From positions 434,001-498,000 of the forward strand of contig NZ_JAMXSF010000001.1 of the NCBI RefSeq assembly GCF_024124545.1: a stretch of DNA of 64,000 bases, given 5' to 3'. This stretch comes from Pseudoalteromonas sp. XMcav2-N. Lineage in GTDB: Bacteria; Pseudomonadota; Gammaproteobacteria; Enterobacterales; Alteromonadaceae. Under the pieces are notes generated by a model. It was not told the origin of the DNA, did no database searches, and saw nothing but the letters and a program-made list of their open reading frames with translations. Made by a program: the position numbers and the translations under genes. Shown piece after piece: positions 16,093-25,801 of the stretch (its first letter is position 1; each line of letters opens with the position of its first letter).

Positions 16093-16696
16093 AGCGTGAG
16101 CGCTCCTGAAGCTTCTGAATTTTCTTCTGTCCATTCCATACCTCACGGTTTGTGGTCATATCGATCAATCTCAGGTCGACCTGATAGAAAGTCACGCGAT
16201 CGCCGCCTTGCTGGTCGACGAAAGAGTTGATAGTGCCTGACAGAGCGTAATCTGCGCCTTGCTCCTGACCCATTTCATTTTGCGTCTCAAGGCTGGCATT
16301 GAGCTCCTGGTCTTTCCTTTCGTCTCGGATCTCCTGGCGAACATCTTTGTTTGCTACAAAGTCCGCCTGGCCGCTCCGTAAAATTGAACGTTTTAAATCA
16401 TTTAAAAAGGTATCAACTGCAATATGCTGGTGCGATTTATTGCGTACTGACTGAATTATAATAGCAGGACGAGCCCCTTCCTTTTGTAAGTGATCGTTAA
16501 CCCATGGAAAGCTCAACATATCGTTGATCATAGCCTCTGCAACCAATTGCGAGTCCTTGCCGTTCCACTTGTCAGAAAGGGCAACCTCTTGATTTGCATC
16601 TACTCTTTGTACTTTAGTTGAAGAGCAGCCAGTGATGGCTAAGCTACATGCAACAACCAAAGGAGCTAGCTTTAAAAGTGTGGTTTTACAGTTCAT
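16082..16696 (-). CDS. lpoB: LpoB-like penicillin-binding protein activator lipoprotein
   Basis: A 204-residue lipoprotein (lipobox LAITGCSS, Cys at about residue 24) with the LpoB domain: RPAIIIQSVRNKSHQHI, then KRSILRSGQADFV and the C-terminal YQVDLRLIDMTTNREVW. LpoB in E. coli is an outer-membrane lipoprotein that reaches through the peptidoglycan to stimulate PBP1b. This copy sits in a lipoprotein operon, five bases after the COG3014-type gene, and may be a paralogue rather than the sole PBP1b activator. The gene symbol reflects the family. Confidence 0.82.
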   Translation of the reverse strand: MNCKTTLLKLAPLVVACSLAITGCSSTKVQRVDANQEVALSDKWNGKDSQLVAEAMINDMLSFPWVNDHLQKEGARPAIIIQSVRNKSHQHIAVDTFLNDLKRSILRSGQADFVANKDVRQEIRDERKDQELNASLETQNEMGQEQGADYALSGTINSFVDQQGGDRVTFYQVDLRLIDMTTNREVWNGQKKIQKLQERSRFGF

Positions 16697-16701
16697 AACA
16701 A

Positions 16702-18411
16702 TTATTCCATTGTAAACAGAGTTGATGGTGCCGCAGATTTAGCACTTTCAATGAAAGTGCGCGTATGCCACAGCGTCATATTTTCGTTGATTTCTATTGT
16801 GTCAGATTGCTCTATGATTTTGCCTGAACGCAGTTTAGTTTTGAGCGTAATATTGACCGTACCTTGTGTGACAGGAACTTGTGCCAGTTTGATGTGTGAT
16901 GGAAGCGACTGCCATTGACGTAAATCAGCCCCTGCTGTAACAGCATTGACAACACTGGTTGCTAACTTGGCAAAGCCATCAAATGCCTGCAGGCCGGTAC
17001 TCTGAATTGCCTTATGCGCCGTCATGGCTTTAACAACCTCTCGAGTCAGCGCTATTTGCATCTCAGTGTTGGCATTTTTAAGTGCGCTTTGTAAGGTCAG
17101 CAGGCTTACAGAGTGATAGTTATCCAGCTCTGTTACTTTTTTGCCGTCAAGCCAAAGCTCGGTCTTCTCGATTTTTTGTTCAAATGGCTCCAAATATGTC
17201 ACCGCAATGCGGCTGCCGTGTTCCAGCGCATCAATCAGTCCTGCAGTCTTGGCACTTTTCCAAAGAGAGTCACCCAAAGGCAAACGCTTAGTCAGTGCAC
17301 CCATCGCAACATCACCCAGGTCACCGGTAGCATAATTTTGCATCATGTCGAACAAGCTGGTATCTGCATATAGCATCTGGAACCACCACATTTGAGCTCG
17401 TCGCTCTGCAGGCGTCCCCCAGAGTATTGGCGTTACGACCAGTGCCTTGGCATTATGATCTGCTTTTAATAACAAATTAAACTCTTTGCGCTGTGGACCA
17501 ATCCCAGCATTTTGCACCACAGTAAGACGAGGGCCTGCGTGCTTTGTATTGCTAATGCTATGTCCCCACTTCTCTTCAAGTGCGCTAAGTTCATTGCCAT
17601 AACCACCTGCCTTACGCATGACTCGAGCCAAGTCAGAATAAGCTTGCTGTGTGACGGTACTGTTTAAGTCATACTGCTTAGCAAAACCTTGCTCAAAGGC
17701 TGTGGCAGCTCTTTGATACTGGATGCGTGCAGCATCTAACTCGTTACTGCTTTCATACAGAATACCACTGATGTAATGAGCAAATGCATCATCTTTGTAG
17801 TCAATATTTTTTAGTAAGTCGTTCGGTGCCAGGAGCGGCTGCAAAATACGCATAACACTGTCGGTGAGCCCGTCACCGCTTGGCTTGCCATCATAGCCAC
17901 CCGTTTCGTCGGTTAATGTCGATAAATAGGTATCAAGCTGGCGCATTTCAACCAAAGCAGCATCCAAATAATATTGTCTCTGAGTTGGATGCTGGTTTGC
18001 CAGGGCGTTGTAGTTTAGCGCTTTAAATACATTGATCATCGGGCGATGGAATGCTTTGCCTGAGAACGTGGTGTAAGTTGGTCCGCTAAGTAGCGCCAAC
18101 GCTTGCTCTGAGACGCTAACAGTATATTGTTCTTCGATGATTGCTTTGGCAGTGTCGAGGTTATCATTACTCAACTCATACTGTTGCTCCAGGTGATACA
18201 ATGTGCCTAATTCAAGATAGCGTAACAGCTTGTTTTTACCTGTTGCAGAGTAGGTCGTTTCAATTGTTGTTTTGGCTTGCTCATAGTGACCGTTCTGAGC
18301 AAGTAGTATTGCATTTTTGTTGGCGGGTGTTGAATTACATCCTGTCAGAACCACTATCAGGGTCACGGTTAACCAAGCTCGATAATGCAGAGTACGAAGA
18401 AGAGATAGCAT
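16702..18411 (-). CDS. COG3014-type lipoprotein with TPR-like N-terminus
   Basis: A 569-residue lipoprotein: the signal peptide ends LTGCNS with a lipobox Cys near residue 25. The N-terminal third has TPR-like helices (LLRYLELGTLYHLEQQYELSN). The middle has the family stretch TVVQNAGIGPQRKEFNLLL, and the C-terminal part is strand-rich. It matches my memory of the uncharacterised COG3014 family, often found next to LpoB-like and LPP20-like lipoproteins. It heads a three-gene minus-strand operon. Function is unknown; an outer-membrane or periplasmic scaffold is an inference. Confidence 0.65.
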   Translation of the reverse strand: MLSLLRTLHYRAWLTVTLIVVLTGCNSTPANKNAILLAQNGHYEQAKTTIETTYSATGKNKLLRYLELGTLYHLEQQYELSNDNLDTAKAIIEEQYTVSVSEQALALLSGPTYTTFSGKAFHRPMINVFKALNYNALANQHPTQRQYYLDAALVEMRQLDTYLSTLTDETGGYDGKPSGDGLTDSVMRILQPLLAPNDLLKNIDYKDDAFAHYISGILYESSNELDAARIQYQRAATAFEQGFAKQYDLNSTVTQQAYSDLARVMRKAGGYGNELSALEEKWGHSISNTKHAGPRLTVVQNAGIGPQRKEFNLLLKADHNAKALVVTPILWGTPAERRAQMWWFQMLYADTSLFDMMQNYATGDLGDVAMGALTKRLPLGDSLWKSAKTAGLIDALEHGSRIAVTYLEPFEQKIEKTELWLDGKKVTELDNYHSVSLLTLQSALKNANTEMQIALTREVVKAMTAHKAIQSTGLQAFDGFAKLATSVVNAVTAGADLRQWQSLPSHIKLAQVPVTQGTVNITLKTKLRSGKIIEQSDTIEINENMTLWHTRTFIESAKSAAPSTLFTME

Positions 18412-18614
18412 TACGCTTCCTTTGCTTGTGATAAAGTTTACGGTGACTATACCAAATAAGTTGGATATATTTGCACTAACTTAAAGATTATTTTGCTTTT
18501 TTTGAAGCTGAATATTGTAAGAAATCGTTCTTACAATTTATTACTGTAAAGCAGTCAGGCTTTTGTTAAATTTAAATCATCGCTTAGGCAATCAATAGCT
18601 CGAAGGACAATATC

Positions 18615-19193
18615 ATGAAGATCAAACCGCTTATTACTACTATGCTCGTTGCAGGGATGTTAACAGCCTGTAGCTCTACTGGAGAAAAAACAGCTTCTGA
18701 GTCGAAGATAAATATACCAGACTGGGTACTGAATCCAGCTGTTGAAAACGGTATCGCTGCTGCGGATTGCGTGAAGTTTTCTGGTAATATCTCTATTGAC
18801 CAGAAAATGGCTGTTGCTAACGCAAGGCTTGCTTTAGCCCAGCAAATTGAGACACGCATCGAAGGATTAGATAAAACTTTCTCTAATCGTACTGATGCCA
18901 ATGAAGAGACGACTGTTGGAGCAACCTTTAGCTCTGTTTCCAAGCAACTGACTAAGCAGACTTTAAACGGTTCACGCGTTATTAAAGCTGATGTTGTAGA
19001 GATTGGCGGCAAAGATTATTTTTGTGCACTTACGACGTTATCGCCAGCGCTAACTAAAAGCCTGTTTAAAGACCTGATAAAAGAAAGCAAACAACAGATT
19101 AATCCACAGGATGAACAATTCTTGTATCAAGAGTTCAAAGCATTTAAAGCCGAAAAAGACCTGGAAAAAGAAATCGCCAGATTAACAAACTAA
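18615..19193 (+). CDS. LPP20-family lipoprotein
   Basis: A 192-residue lipoprotein (lipobox MLTACSS, Cys near residue 19). After it comes the LPP20-like core IPDWVLNPAVENGIAAADCV and MAVANARLALAQQIETRIE. AAGGA lies eight bases before the ATG. It is divergent from the COG3014-type gene and 45 bases upstream of the MltC-like gene on the same strand. It is the second LPP20-type protein of the locus. The family is found in outer membranes, for example H. pylori Lpp20 and Vibrio FlgP; no flagellar genes are nearby. Confidence 0.75.
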   Translation: MKIKPLITTMLVAGMLTACSSTGEKTASESKINIPDWVLNPAVENGIAAADCVKFSGNISIDQKMAVANARLALAQQIETRIEGLDKTFSNRTDANEETTVGATFSSVSKQLTKQTLNGSRVIKADVVEIGGKDYFCALTTLSPALTKSLFKDLIKESKQQINPQDEQFLYQEFKAFKAEKDLEKEIARLTN

Positions 19194-19238
19194 TAGCGAG
19201 CGCACCAACAGGTGCGCTGTTCATTGAAGGAGTGGGCT

Positions 19239-20552
19239 GTGAAAAACATACTTGCATTGACGATTGCATCTCAGTTTGCTGCCGCTGCTGCTCTCGCCAG
19301 TACATCTAGTTTATTTAATGAACTGGAAGCGGCAATGCAAACCTATGATAACAACGCCCAGGAGCAAACGGAATTTGAACGCTATAAAGCGCAGCATTTG
19401 CAAGAGTTTAATGACTACGTAGAAGAACATTTTGCAGAGTTTGATGCGTTTCGTGACAAACTGATCCAGCAGTGGGGAGAGGCGAAAGTTTCAAGTCAGA
19501 GCCAGTTTGTCAGCTACTCTGACGACAACCGGGAAAGGTTAGAAGTTGACTTTGAGAATGATGAAATTGTTCTCAGTGTGCGCCATCATGCCGGCACCCA
19601 TGTATCAGAGCAAGAAATTTCTCAAGCCATAGAAAGATTTCGCCAATCTGAAGGGGGGCTCTTCCAATCATTTCTTAGTGGTGAATCGTTAACCGATGGC
19701 GAGACTTACAGAGAGCAAGTTGCGATAGATAATGGACTACGTGTAAAGTCTATCATCGCCGCCAAAGCACAGATCAAGCAACAAACACAGGAACAGAAAA
19801 AGTTAGCAGAGCAACAGGCCGATGCAGCACTGGCATTGCAGTCTGAGCCGCAGTTGCTGGAAGCCGCAAATAATGAGTTGGCAACAAAGAAAGCTGAACT
19901 TGATGAACTTGCCACTAAGCGTATCAAAAATCTGACAAAATCTGTTAGACAGATCTCTAAGACTGAGCCACAGCAAGTGACTCAGGTACGGATCAAAATG
20001 CCGAAAAATGGCCTGGCACAAAAACGGGCTTCAGAGTATCAAGGTCAAATTGCAAAGCAAAGCGAACGCTTTGAAATCGATACCAGCCTGGTGCTGGCTG
20101 TCATGCACACAGAAAGCCACTTTAATCCTCTGGCGAAATCGCATATTCCGGCATTTGGTTTAATGCAGATAGTACCAACCAGCGCCGGCGTAGACGTCAA
20201 TCGCTACTTGTACAAACTGGATGAACCAATGAGCCCGCCTTATCTCTATGTGGTGGATAATAACATCGAAGCTGGAACGGCTTACTTGCACCTTCTCAAT
20301 GACCGTTATCTTAGCGCGATCAAGGACCCATTAAGCCGTAAGTATTGCATGATTGCAGCTTACAACACGGGGGCAGGCAATGTCGCCAGTGTATTTAATG
20401 CGGATGGCTCGCGCAATATTAACCGGGCAGCAAGAGTTATTAACTCGCTGTCTCCCGAGCGTGTACTGGAAGTGTTGCAACAAGGGTTACCTTACAATGA
20501 AACTCGTCGCTATCTGAAAAAAGTGTTGGCGACTGAAAAACTGTATATTTAA
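19239..20552 (+). CDS. MltC-like membrane-bound lytic murein transglycosylase
   Basis: A periplasmic lytic transglycosylase of 437 residues. An N-terminal DUF3393-like domain (about residues 25-200) carries a long charged coiled-coil insertion (about 160-240). It is followed by a C-terminal SLT domain with the catalytic Glu in LVLAVMHTESHFNPLA, then GLMQIVP and AAYNTGAGNV. The GTG at 19239 is chosen because AAGGAG at 19227-19232 precedes it and a signal peptide follows (NILALTIASQFAAAAALAS); the lipobox Cys of E. coli MltC is absent. The locus pairs this enzyme with an LpoB-like activator and LPP20 lipoproteins. Confidence 0.85.
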   Translation: MKNILALTIASQFAAAAALASTSSLFNELEAAMQTYDNNAQEQTEFERYKAQHLQEFNDYVEEHFAEFDAFRDKLIQQWGEAKVSSQSQFVSYSDDNRERLEVDFENDEIVLSVRHHAGTHVSEQEISQAIERFRQSEGGLFQSFLSGESLTDGETYREQVAIDNGLRVKSIIAAKAQIKQQTQEQKKLAEQQADAALALQSEPQLLEAANNELATKKAELDELATKRIKNLTKSVRQISKTEPQQVTQVRIKMPKNGLAQKRASEYQGQIAKQSERFEIDTSLVLAVMHTESHFNPLAKSHIPAFGLMQIVPTSAGVDVNRYLYKLDEPMSPPYLYVVDNNIEAGTAYLHLLNDRYLSAIKDPLSRKYCMIAAYNTGAGNVASVFNADGSRNINRAARVINSLSPERVLEVLQQGLPYNETRRYLKKVLATEKLYI

Positions 20553-20565
20553 CTCAAAAAACGAA

Positions 20566-20598
20566 GTACCAGAATTAATGACTCTGGTATTTTCTTTT
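20566..20598 (+). terminator. Terminator after the MltC-like gene
   Basis: TACCAGA (20567-20573) pairs with TCTGGTA (20583-20589) over a nine-base loop, followed by TTTTCTTTTC. It lies 14 bases after the stop codon. Confidence 0.8.
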
Positions 20599-20940
20599 CA
20601 TCAAAGTGTAAATATCACTTATTTATCTATAGACCCCCTTTGAATCTAGCTGTGTCAAGCTATTCCAATTGGTAAAATACTGCCACTTCTGATGTCAACT
20701 ACGCCTCCTATCCGATGCAGTGACTATGATGTTCAGATGTTGGTTTCTGAGAGAGTTACAGATACAGTCTAAGCTCTTGGTTTTTTGTCGTTTAGTGCGG
20801 TTTGTCTTTATGTGTGCCGGATCTTCACGAGATATCTTGATTGAGGTGCCATAATTCGATTGTTCGGGCTAATAGTCTCGGCTGCGTGGCTTCATCGCGA
20901 TTTAGAAATTACATATCTACTTGGCTATTCAGATCTCAAG
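20599..20940. other. Intergenic stretch without a recognised feature
   Basis: The 340 bases between the terminators of the MltC-like gene and rne have no open frame of useful length. I see no promoter, repeat or RNA that I can support. It lies between convergent genes, so no promoter is required here. Confidence 0.4.
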
Positions 20941-20945
20941 GCATT

Positions 20946-20974
20946 AAAAAGGGCCGCACAGGCGACCCTTTTTA
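20946..20974 (-). terminator. rne terminator, symmetric on both strands
   Basis: AAAAAGGG (20946-20953) pairs with CCCTTTTT (20966-20973), with a further GCC/GGC inside. On the minus strand it lies 17 bases after the rne stop and ends in a T run; it also works in the other direction. Confidence 0.85.
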
Positions 20975-20990
20975 TCGTGCAGCTTAGCGC

Positions 20991-23900
20991 TTATTCATAG
21001 CTGGCTGGTGATGCCATTGCTGAGCTTGCGCGTGCTGTAGGAGACTTAGAGCCAGAGCCCTGGCCGCTATCACTTACCTTTTCGCGCATGGAATCAGGCA
21101 TGGCAGTTACAGAAATGGTGATATCGGCACTATCATCAGCTGTCGCTTTTGTCATAGGTGCTTCGGCGACGTATTGATAACGAGAGCGGACTGATACTGT
21201 CTGCGCTGTAGCTTGTTTAGCAATCGGTGCTTCTTCAGCTCCAGCAGGGGCTTCAGTAGCAGGCGCTTCTTCAGCTTGCACCTCAACCGGGGTATCAGTA
21301 GCAGGCGCTTCTTCAACTTGCACTTCATGCGGGGCTTCAGTCGCAGGGGCTTCTTCAGCTTGCACCTCAACCGGGGTTTCAGTCGCAGTGGCTTCTTCAA
21401 CTTGCACCTCAACCGGTGCTTCAGTCGCAGGGGCTTCTTCAGCTTGCACCTCAACCGGGGCTTCAGCAGCAGGGGCTTCTTCAGCTTGCACCTCAACCGG
21501 GGCTTCAGTCGCAGGGGCTTCTTCAGCTTGCACCTCAACCGGGGCTTCAGTCGCAGGGGCTTCTTCAGCTTGCACCTCAACCGGGGCTTCAGCAGCAGGG
21601 GCTTCTTCAGCTTGCACCTCAACCGGGGCTTCAGCAGCAGGGGCTTCTTCAGCTTGCACCTCAACCGGGGCTTCAGCAGCAGGTGCTTCTTTAGCGTGCA
21701 CCTCAACCGGGGCTTCAGTAGCAGGTGCAGCTTGAGTCTGCTCCTCTGCCGGTGCTACAGCTGTTTGTGTTTCAACAGGCTGCATTTCAACTGCTGGCGT
21801 TTCCTCAGCAGCGGCGACTTGTGCTTTTGCAGTTGCGCTCATTTCAGCTTCAAACTCAGCGGCGGCTTGATCTGCGACAGGAACAAACGCAGGTGCTGCA
21901 TCTTTGCTTTCGTTGCGTTTACGCTTTTGCCCCGCAGCTCTGAGGTGACGCGGAGAGCGACGAGAGCGAGTGCGCGGTTGTTCGCGTTGCTCTTTATCTT
22001 CTTCGCTTGATTCCTCAACTTTTTGGTTATGTTGAGTTTGCTCAGCCACTTCTTCTGCAGGTGTCTCCGGAGCCTGTTGTACCTTAGCTTCCACTTTTTG
22101 AGGTGCAGTCTCTTTAGCGACGCTGGTTGCAACAGCTTGCTCTTGCTCAGGCTTTTGTGCAGGGGTATCCGTAACCTCAGGCTGGACATCAGCAATTACC
22201 TCAGTAGTCTGTGTGTTGTTTGATTCACCTTCAACACGTACTTTCTTTTTCAGGTTACGACGTTGGCGACGTGGCTTAACTGGCTTGTCCTGGTTTGCCT
22301 GCTCTGCGTTGTCCTGTTTTTGATCTGCACTTTGCTCAGAGCTTTGTTTCGCTTTATCAGAGTCATTACGACGACGCTGGTTCTGTCGGCGACGCTTATT
22401 ACGGCCTTCGCTGCGCTCCTGGTTGTCGCTCTGCTCATCTTTGCGAGCTTTAGTATCACTGCTGTCTTGCTCAGCTTTACGATTGTCGTTACGTTCGTCG
22501 TTACGGCGATCATTACGGTTGCGATTTTTACGACGCTGCTGGTTGCGACGGCGGTTATCCTGACGCTGACGAGGTTGTTGCTTAGGTTGCTCTTCCTCTT
22601 TTTGCTCTTCTTCAGAACCAAACAAGCCCTTGAGCCATTTACCGATACGACTCAATAAACCTGCTTCTTCCTCAACTTTCTTTTGTGCTTGAGGCTGCTT
22701 AGTCGCTTCTGCAGGTTGTGGAGCTGGTGCCGGTGCTGTAGGCATAGCAACGCCTTTCAGAACAGGCTCTTCTTTGACAATAGGAGCTGCGATTGGTGCG
22801 GCAGCCACTTCTACTTCAGGCGTAACGACTTGCTCATAGCTCACACTTTCCGGCACATCATCTTTACGCAGGCGTACAACGTCATAATGCGGCGTTTCCA
22901 TATGCTGATTAGGAATGATCACAACGTCACAGTTGTGGCGTTTTTCGATGCGCTGAACGGCCCGACGCTTCTCGTTAAGCAAATAAGAGCCTACTTTAAC
23001 AGGTACTTGCGCGTTAACCTGAGCGGTGTTCTCTTTAATCGCTTCTTCTTCAATCAGACGCAAAATAGACAGTGCAATCGATTCGTTTGAACGAATGGTA
23101 CCCTGTCCATCACAACGCGGACATGTGTGCTGGCTTGCTTCACCTAATGAAGGGCGTAAGCGCTGGCGTGACATTTCGAGCAAGCCGAATCGTGAAATCT
23201 TGCCAATCTGAACACGAGCGCGGTCTGCGCGCACGGCATCTTTCAGGCGGTTCTCAACTTCACGCTGGTGACGTGGAGGCGTCATATCAATGAAGTCGAT
23301 CACTATCAGGCCACCCAGGTCTCGCAAACGTAATTGACGAGCAATTTCGTCAGCGGCTTCCAGGTTGGTATTTAATGCCGTTTCCTCAATATCGCCGCCT
23401 TTAGTTGCCTTTGAGGAGTTGATATCGATAGAAGTAAGTGCTTCGGTTGGATCAATAACAATTGAACCGCCAGAAGGCAAACGTACTTCACGCTGAAAAG
23501 CAGATTCAATCTGGCTTTCGATCTGGTAGTGCGTGAACAGCGGAACATCATTCTGATAGAGCTTAACACGGTTGATGAAGTCCGGACGGAAACGCTCAAT
23601 ATGGGCTTTCGCTTCTTCAAAAACACGTGCCTTATCAATTAGTATCTCACCGATATCGCGGCGTAAATAATCGCGGATAGCGCGGAAGATAACATTGCTT
23701 TCTTGGTGAATTAAGAATGGAGCCTTACCACTGTCTGCCGCATTCTGGATTGCTTCCCAGTGTACCAGCAGGGCTTTCAGGTCATATTCTAATTCTTCAA
23801 AAGATTTACCGACACCCGCTGTACGCACAATCAGGCCCATGCCTTTTGGCAGGTTCAGGCGGCTCAACGCTTCTTTCAGTTCGATGCGTTCATCACCTTC

Positions 23901-24329
23901 GATCCGACGAGAAATACCGCCAGCACGAGGGTTATTAGGCATTAGTACCAGGTAGCTGCCGGCAACGCTGATAAAAGTGGTCAGTGCTGCACCTTTTTGG
24001 CCTCGTTCCTCTTTATCAACCTGAACAATGACTTCCTGGCCTTCTTTGATCACATCTTTGATGTTTGGGCGACCGTTGAATGTATAGCCTGAAGGGAAGT
24101 AAGTTTTGGCAATTTCTTTGAGGGGGAGGAAACCGTGGCGCTCGGCACCATAGTCAACAAAAGCGGCTTCTAGGGAAGGTTCTATACGAGTGATTTTACC
24201 TTTGTAAATATTGGCTTTTTTCTGTTCATGACCAGGGCTTTCGATGTCTAGATCGTACAGACGCTGGCCGTCAACCAGTGCAACGCGCATTTCTTCTTGC
24301 TGCGTCGCATTGATCAGCATACGTTTCAT
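20991..24329 (-). CDS. rne: Ribonuclease E
   Basis: The central endoribonuclease of mRNA decay and rRNA/tRNA processing and scaffold of the degradosome; 1112 residues (E. coli 1061). The N-terminal catalytic half has the S1 domain (about 37-120), the DNase I-like sub-domain with the metal-binding Asp residues in [10 protein letters not shown] and [10 protein letters not shown], and the zinc-link [11 protein letters not shown]. After it come an amphipathic membrane-anchor helix ([15 protein letters not shown], about 557-572), Arg-rich RNA-binding stretches and an acidic, repetitive tail with eleven 14-residue repeats. The C-terminal [16 protein letters not shown] end resembles the PNPase-binding end of related RNases E. 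It is divergent from rluC, as in E. coli. Confidence 0.97.
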   Translation of the reverse strand: MKRMLINATQQEEMRVALVDGQRLYDLDIESPGHEQKKANIYKGKITRIEPSLEAAFVDYGAERHGFLPLKEIAKTYFPSGYTFNGRPNIKDVIKEGQEVIVQVDKEERGQKGAALTTFISVAGSYLVLMPNNPRAGGISRRIEGDERIELKEALSRLNLPKGMGLIVRTAGVGKSFEELEYDLKALLVHWEAIQNAADSGKAPFLIHQESNVIFRAIRDYLRRDIGEILIDKARVFEEAKAHIERFRPDFINRVKLYQNDVPLFTHYQIESQIESAFQREVRLPSGGSIVIDPTEALTSIDINSSKATKGGDIEETALNTNLEAADEIARQLRLRDLGGLIVIDFIDMTPPRHQREVENRLKDAVRADRARVQIGKISRFGLLEMSRQRLRPSLGEASQHTCPRCDGQGTIRSNESIALSILRLIEEEAIKENTAQVNAQVPVKVGSYLLNEKRRAVQRIEKRHNCDVVIIPNQHMETPHYDVVRLRKDDVPESVSYEQVVTPEVEVAAAPIAAPIVKEEPVLKGVAMPTAPAPAPQPAEATKQPQAQKKVEEEAGLLSRIGKWLKGLFGSEEEQKEEEQPKQQPRQRQDNRRRNQQRRKNRNRNDRRNDERNDNRKAEQDSSDTKARKDEQSDNQERSEGRNKRRRQNQRRRNDSDKAKQSSEQSADQKQDNAEQANQDKPVKPRRQRRNLKKKVRVEGESNNTQTTEVIADVQPEVTDTPAQKPEQEQAVATSVAKETAPQKVEAKVQQAPETPAEEVAEQTQHNQKVEESSEEDKEQREQPRTRSRRSPRHLRAAGQKRKRNESKDAAPAFVPVADQAAAEFEAEMSATAKAQVAAAEETPAVEMQPVETQTAVAPAEEQTQAAPATEAPVEVHAKEAPAAEAPVEVQAEEAPAAEAPVEVQAEEAPAAEAPVEVQAEEAPATEAPVEVQAEEAPATEAPVEVQAEEAPAAEAPVEVQAEEAPATEAPVEVQVEEATATETPVEVQAEEAPATEAPHEVQVEEAPATDTPVEVQAEEAPATEAPAGAEEAPIAKQATAQTVSVRSRYQYVAEAPMTKATADDSADITISVTAMPDSMREKVSDSGQGSGSKSPTARASSAMASPASYE
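21251..21712 (-). repeat. Eleven tandem 42-bp repeats in the rne tail
   Basis: Eleven consecutive 42-base units, without a single indel, encode 14-residue repeats of the form [14 protein letters not shown]. Middle units are nearly identical and outer units diverge. The repeat is in phase with the reading frame, so slippage changes length without frameshift. It also opens long spurious frames on both strands. Confidence 0.95.
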
Positions 24330-24838
24330 ATTTTTACTCTACTTAATTTTTACACTTTGCCTGTGCTTGTTAGTTCAGGGGTTCAGTGTTCCTATTTTTA
24401 TAATGCAGTCTCACGACTGGGAGACGGGAACAATCATTTACTTCCGCTTATAACGCTTATGCCACACTGCTTCATAAGTGGCGGGTTACTGAGTTTTTCA
24501 CTCAAATTACGGAGGTCGCACGGGCCCAAACCTATCCTGACTAAACTACACAAGACATTAATAATTATTGCTTTTAATTTCGGTTATTTAGCTGTGTTTA
24601 ATCAGTACCATGAACTATTACACGCTTCATTTCAGATTAAACGCACGTATTTGTCACTGGGCTAGGTCGATAAAGCTGTGGAAATCTCAGCTTTAATCTG
24701 TATGATCCTCCACCCAAGATGTGCATCACAGCGGCATCAATGCGATAAAAAGCACGCTCGCAAAGATAGGCGCGCCGATTATCCCACTATTACCCGCGTG
24801 ATAGCAACTAAATTATTACTCAATTCAGTGATTAGGCA
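24330..24838. promoter_or_regulatory. Divergent rne-rluC regulatory region with long rne leader
   Basis: The 509-base gap holds the control regions of rne (leftward) and rluC (rightward) and no gene. Near rne, bases 24388-24431 can fold with an outer GTTCC/GGAAC stem around either GTCTC/GAGAC (24408-24412 with 24421-24425) or CAGTC/GACTG (24406-24410 with 24415-24419); the two inner stems exclude each other. In E. coli the long rne leader carries hairpins by which RNase E limits its own mRNA. The same role here is an inference. Exact promoters are not called. Confidence 0.45.
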
Positions 24839-25801
24839 ATGTCAGAAAAAACCGGCTTAAAGGTAAGTTTTGTAACCATAACAGAAGACCAACTCGGTCA
24901 GCGCATAGATAACTTTTTACTTACCCATCTAAAGGGAGTGCCAAAAAGTGCAATCTACAAAATTCTTCGTAAAGGGGAGGTCAGGGTTAACAAAAAGCGG
25001 GTGAAGCCGGTTTACAAGCTACAACTGAATGATGAAGTGCGCATTCCGCCGATAAAAGTCGCTGAGAAATCTGAGTTTGTGCCAAAAAATCTGGATAAAG
25101 TCGCAGGGTTGGAAGATGCGATTCTGTATGAGGATAAGTACCTGATTGTCATGAATAAGCCATCAGGTATGGCGGTTCATGGTGGCAGTGGTTTGAGCTA
25201 TGGGTTAATAGAGGCTATCCGGGCCTTACGCCCTGAAGAAAGAAGTCTGGAGTTAGTACACCGACTCGATCGCGATACGTCTGGCTGTTTGTTAATCTCA
25301 AAGCGTCGCGCAATTTTAAAAGGGCTACACGAACAGCTCAGAGAAAAAACCATGGAGAAGAACTATTGGGCGCTGGTGTGCGGTGAATGGTCGGCTAAAC
25401 ACAAGAATGTAACTGAACCACTACGCAAGAATACGCTACAGTCGGGTGAGCGGGTCGTGCGGGTAGATCAAGAAGAGGGCAAAGCCTCTCACACTCGCTT
25501 TCGGGTGCTGGAACGGTTTGAGGGGGCGACGTTAGTACAGGCATCACCTGTCACAGGGCGTACTCACCAGATCCGGGTTCACACCCAATGCAAAGGTCAT
25601 CCAATCGCTTGTGATGATAAATATGGCGATCAGGTGTTCGACAGCAGAATGCGTCAGCTGGGCCTGGGGCGATTATTCTTGCATGCCCGGGAGCTGAGGT
25701 TTATTCATCCAAAGCATGAAACCACACTACATGTTGAAGCACCATTAGATAAAGCGCTGGAGCATTGTTTGGCTAAGCTAAGGAGCACTAATGACGCGTA
25801 A
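24839..25801 (+). CDS. rluC: 23S rRNA pseudouridine synthase RluC
   Basis: A pseudouridine synthase of the RluA family, 320 residues, expected to modify positions 955, 2504 and 2580 of 23S rRNA. It has an N-terminal S4 RNA-binding domain (about residues 18-80) and the catalytic HRLDRDTSGCLL motif with its Asp near residue 145, then RTHQIRVH. The divergent position next to rne is conserved with E. coli. The next gene starts inside its end with an 11-base overlap. Confidence 0.95.
   Translation: MSEKTGLKVSFVTITEDQLGQRIDNFLLTHLKGVPKSAIYKILRKGEVRVNKKRVKPVYKLQLNDEVRIPPIKVAEKSEFVPKNLDKVAGLEDAILYEDKYLIVMNKPSGMAVHGGSGLSYGLIEAIRALRPEERSLELVHRLDRDTSGCLLISKRRAILKGLHEQLREKTMEKNYWALVCGEWSAKHKNVTEPLRKNTLQSGERVVRVDQEEGKASHTRFRVLERFEGATLVQASPVTGRTHQIRVHTQCKGHPIACDDKYGDQVFDSRMRQLGLGRLFLHARELRFIHPKHETTLHVEAPLDKALEHCLAKLRSTNDA

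Noticed and set aside
18440..18480. ATACCAAATAAGTTGG near the COG3014-type start
   Set aside because: Only the first seven bases match the MITE-like terminus; no second end is found.
20660..20700. ATTCCAATTGGTA stretch resembling the MITE-like end
   Set aside because: Similarity ends after the palindromic core; neither inner segment of the element is present.
21251..21712. CRISPR-like regular repeat array
   Set aside because: Units are contiguous with no spacers and lie in frame inside rne; no cas genes are near.
21213..22010. Long plus-strand frames opposite the rne tail (265, 115 and 92 residues)
   Set aside because: They are by-products of the 42-bp repeats and Arg/Ala-rich codons of rne read backwards; composition is unnatural and no start site is convincing.
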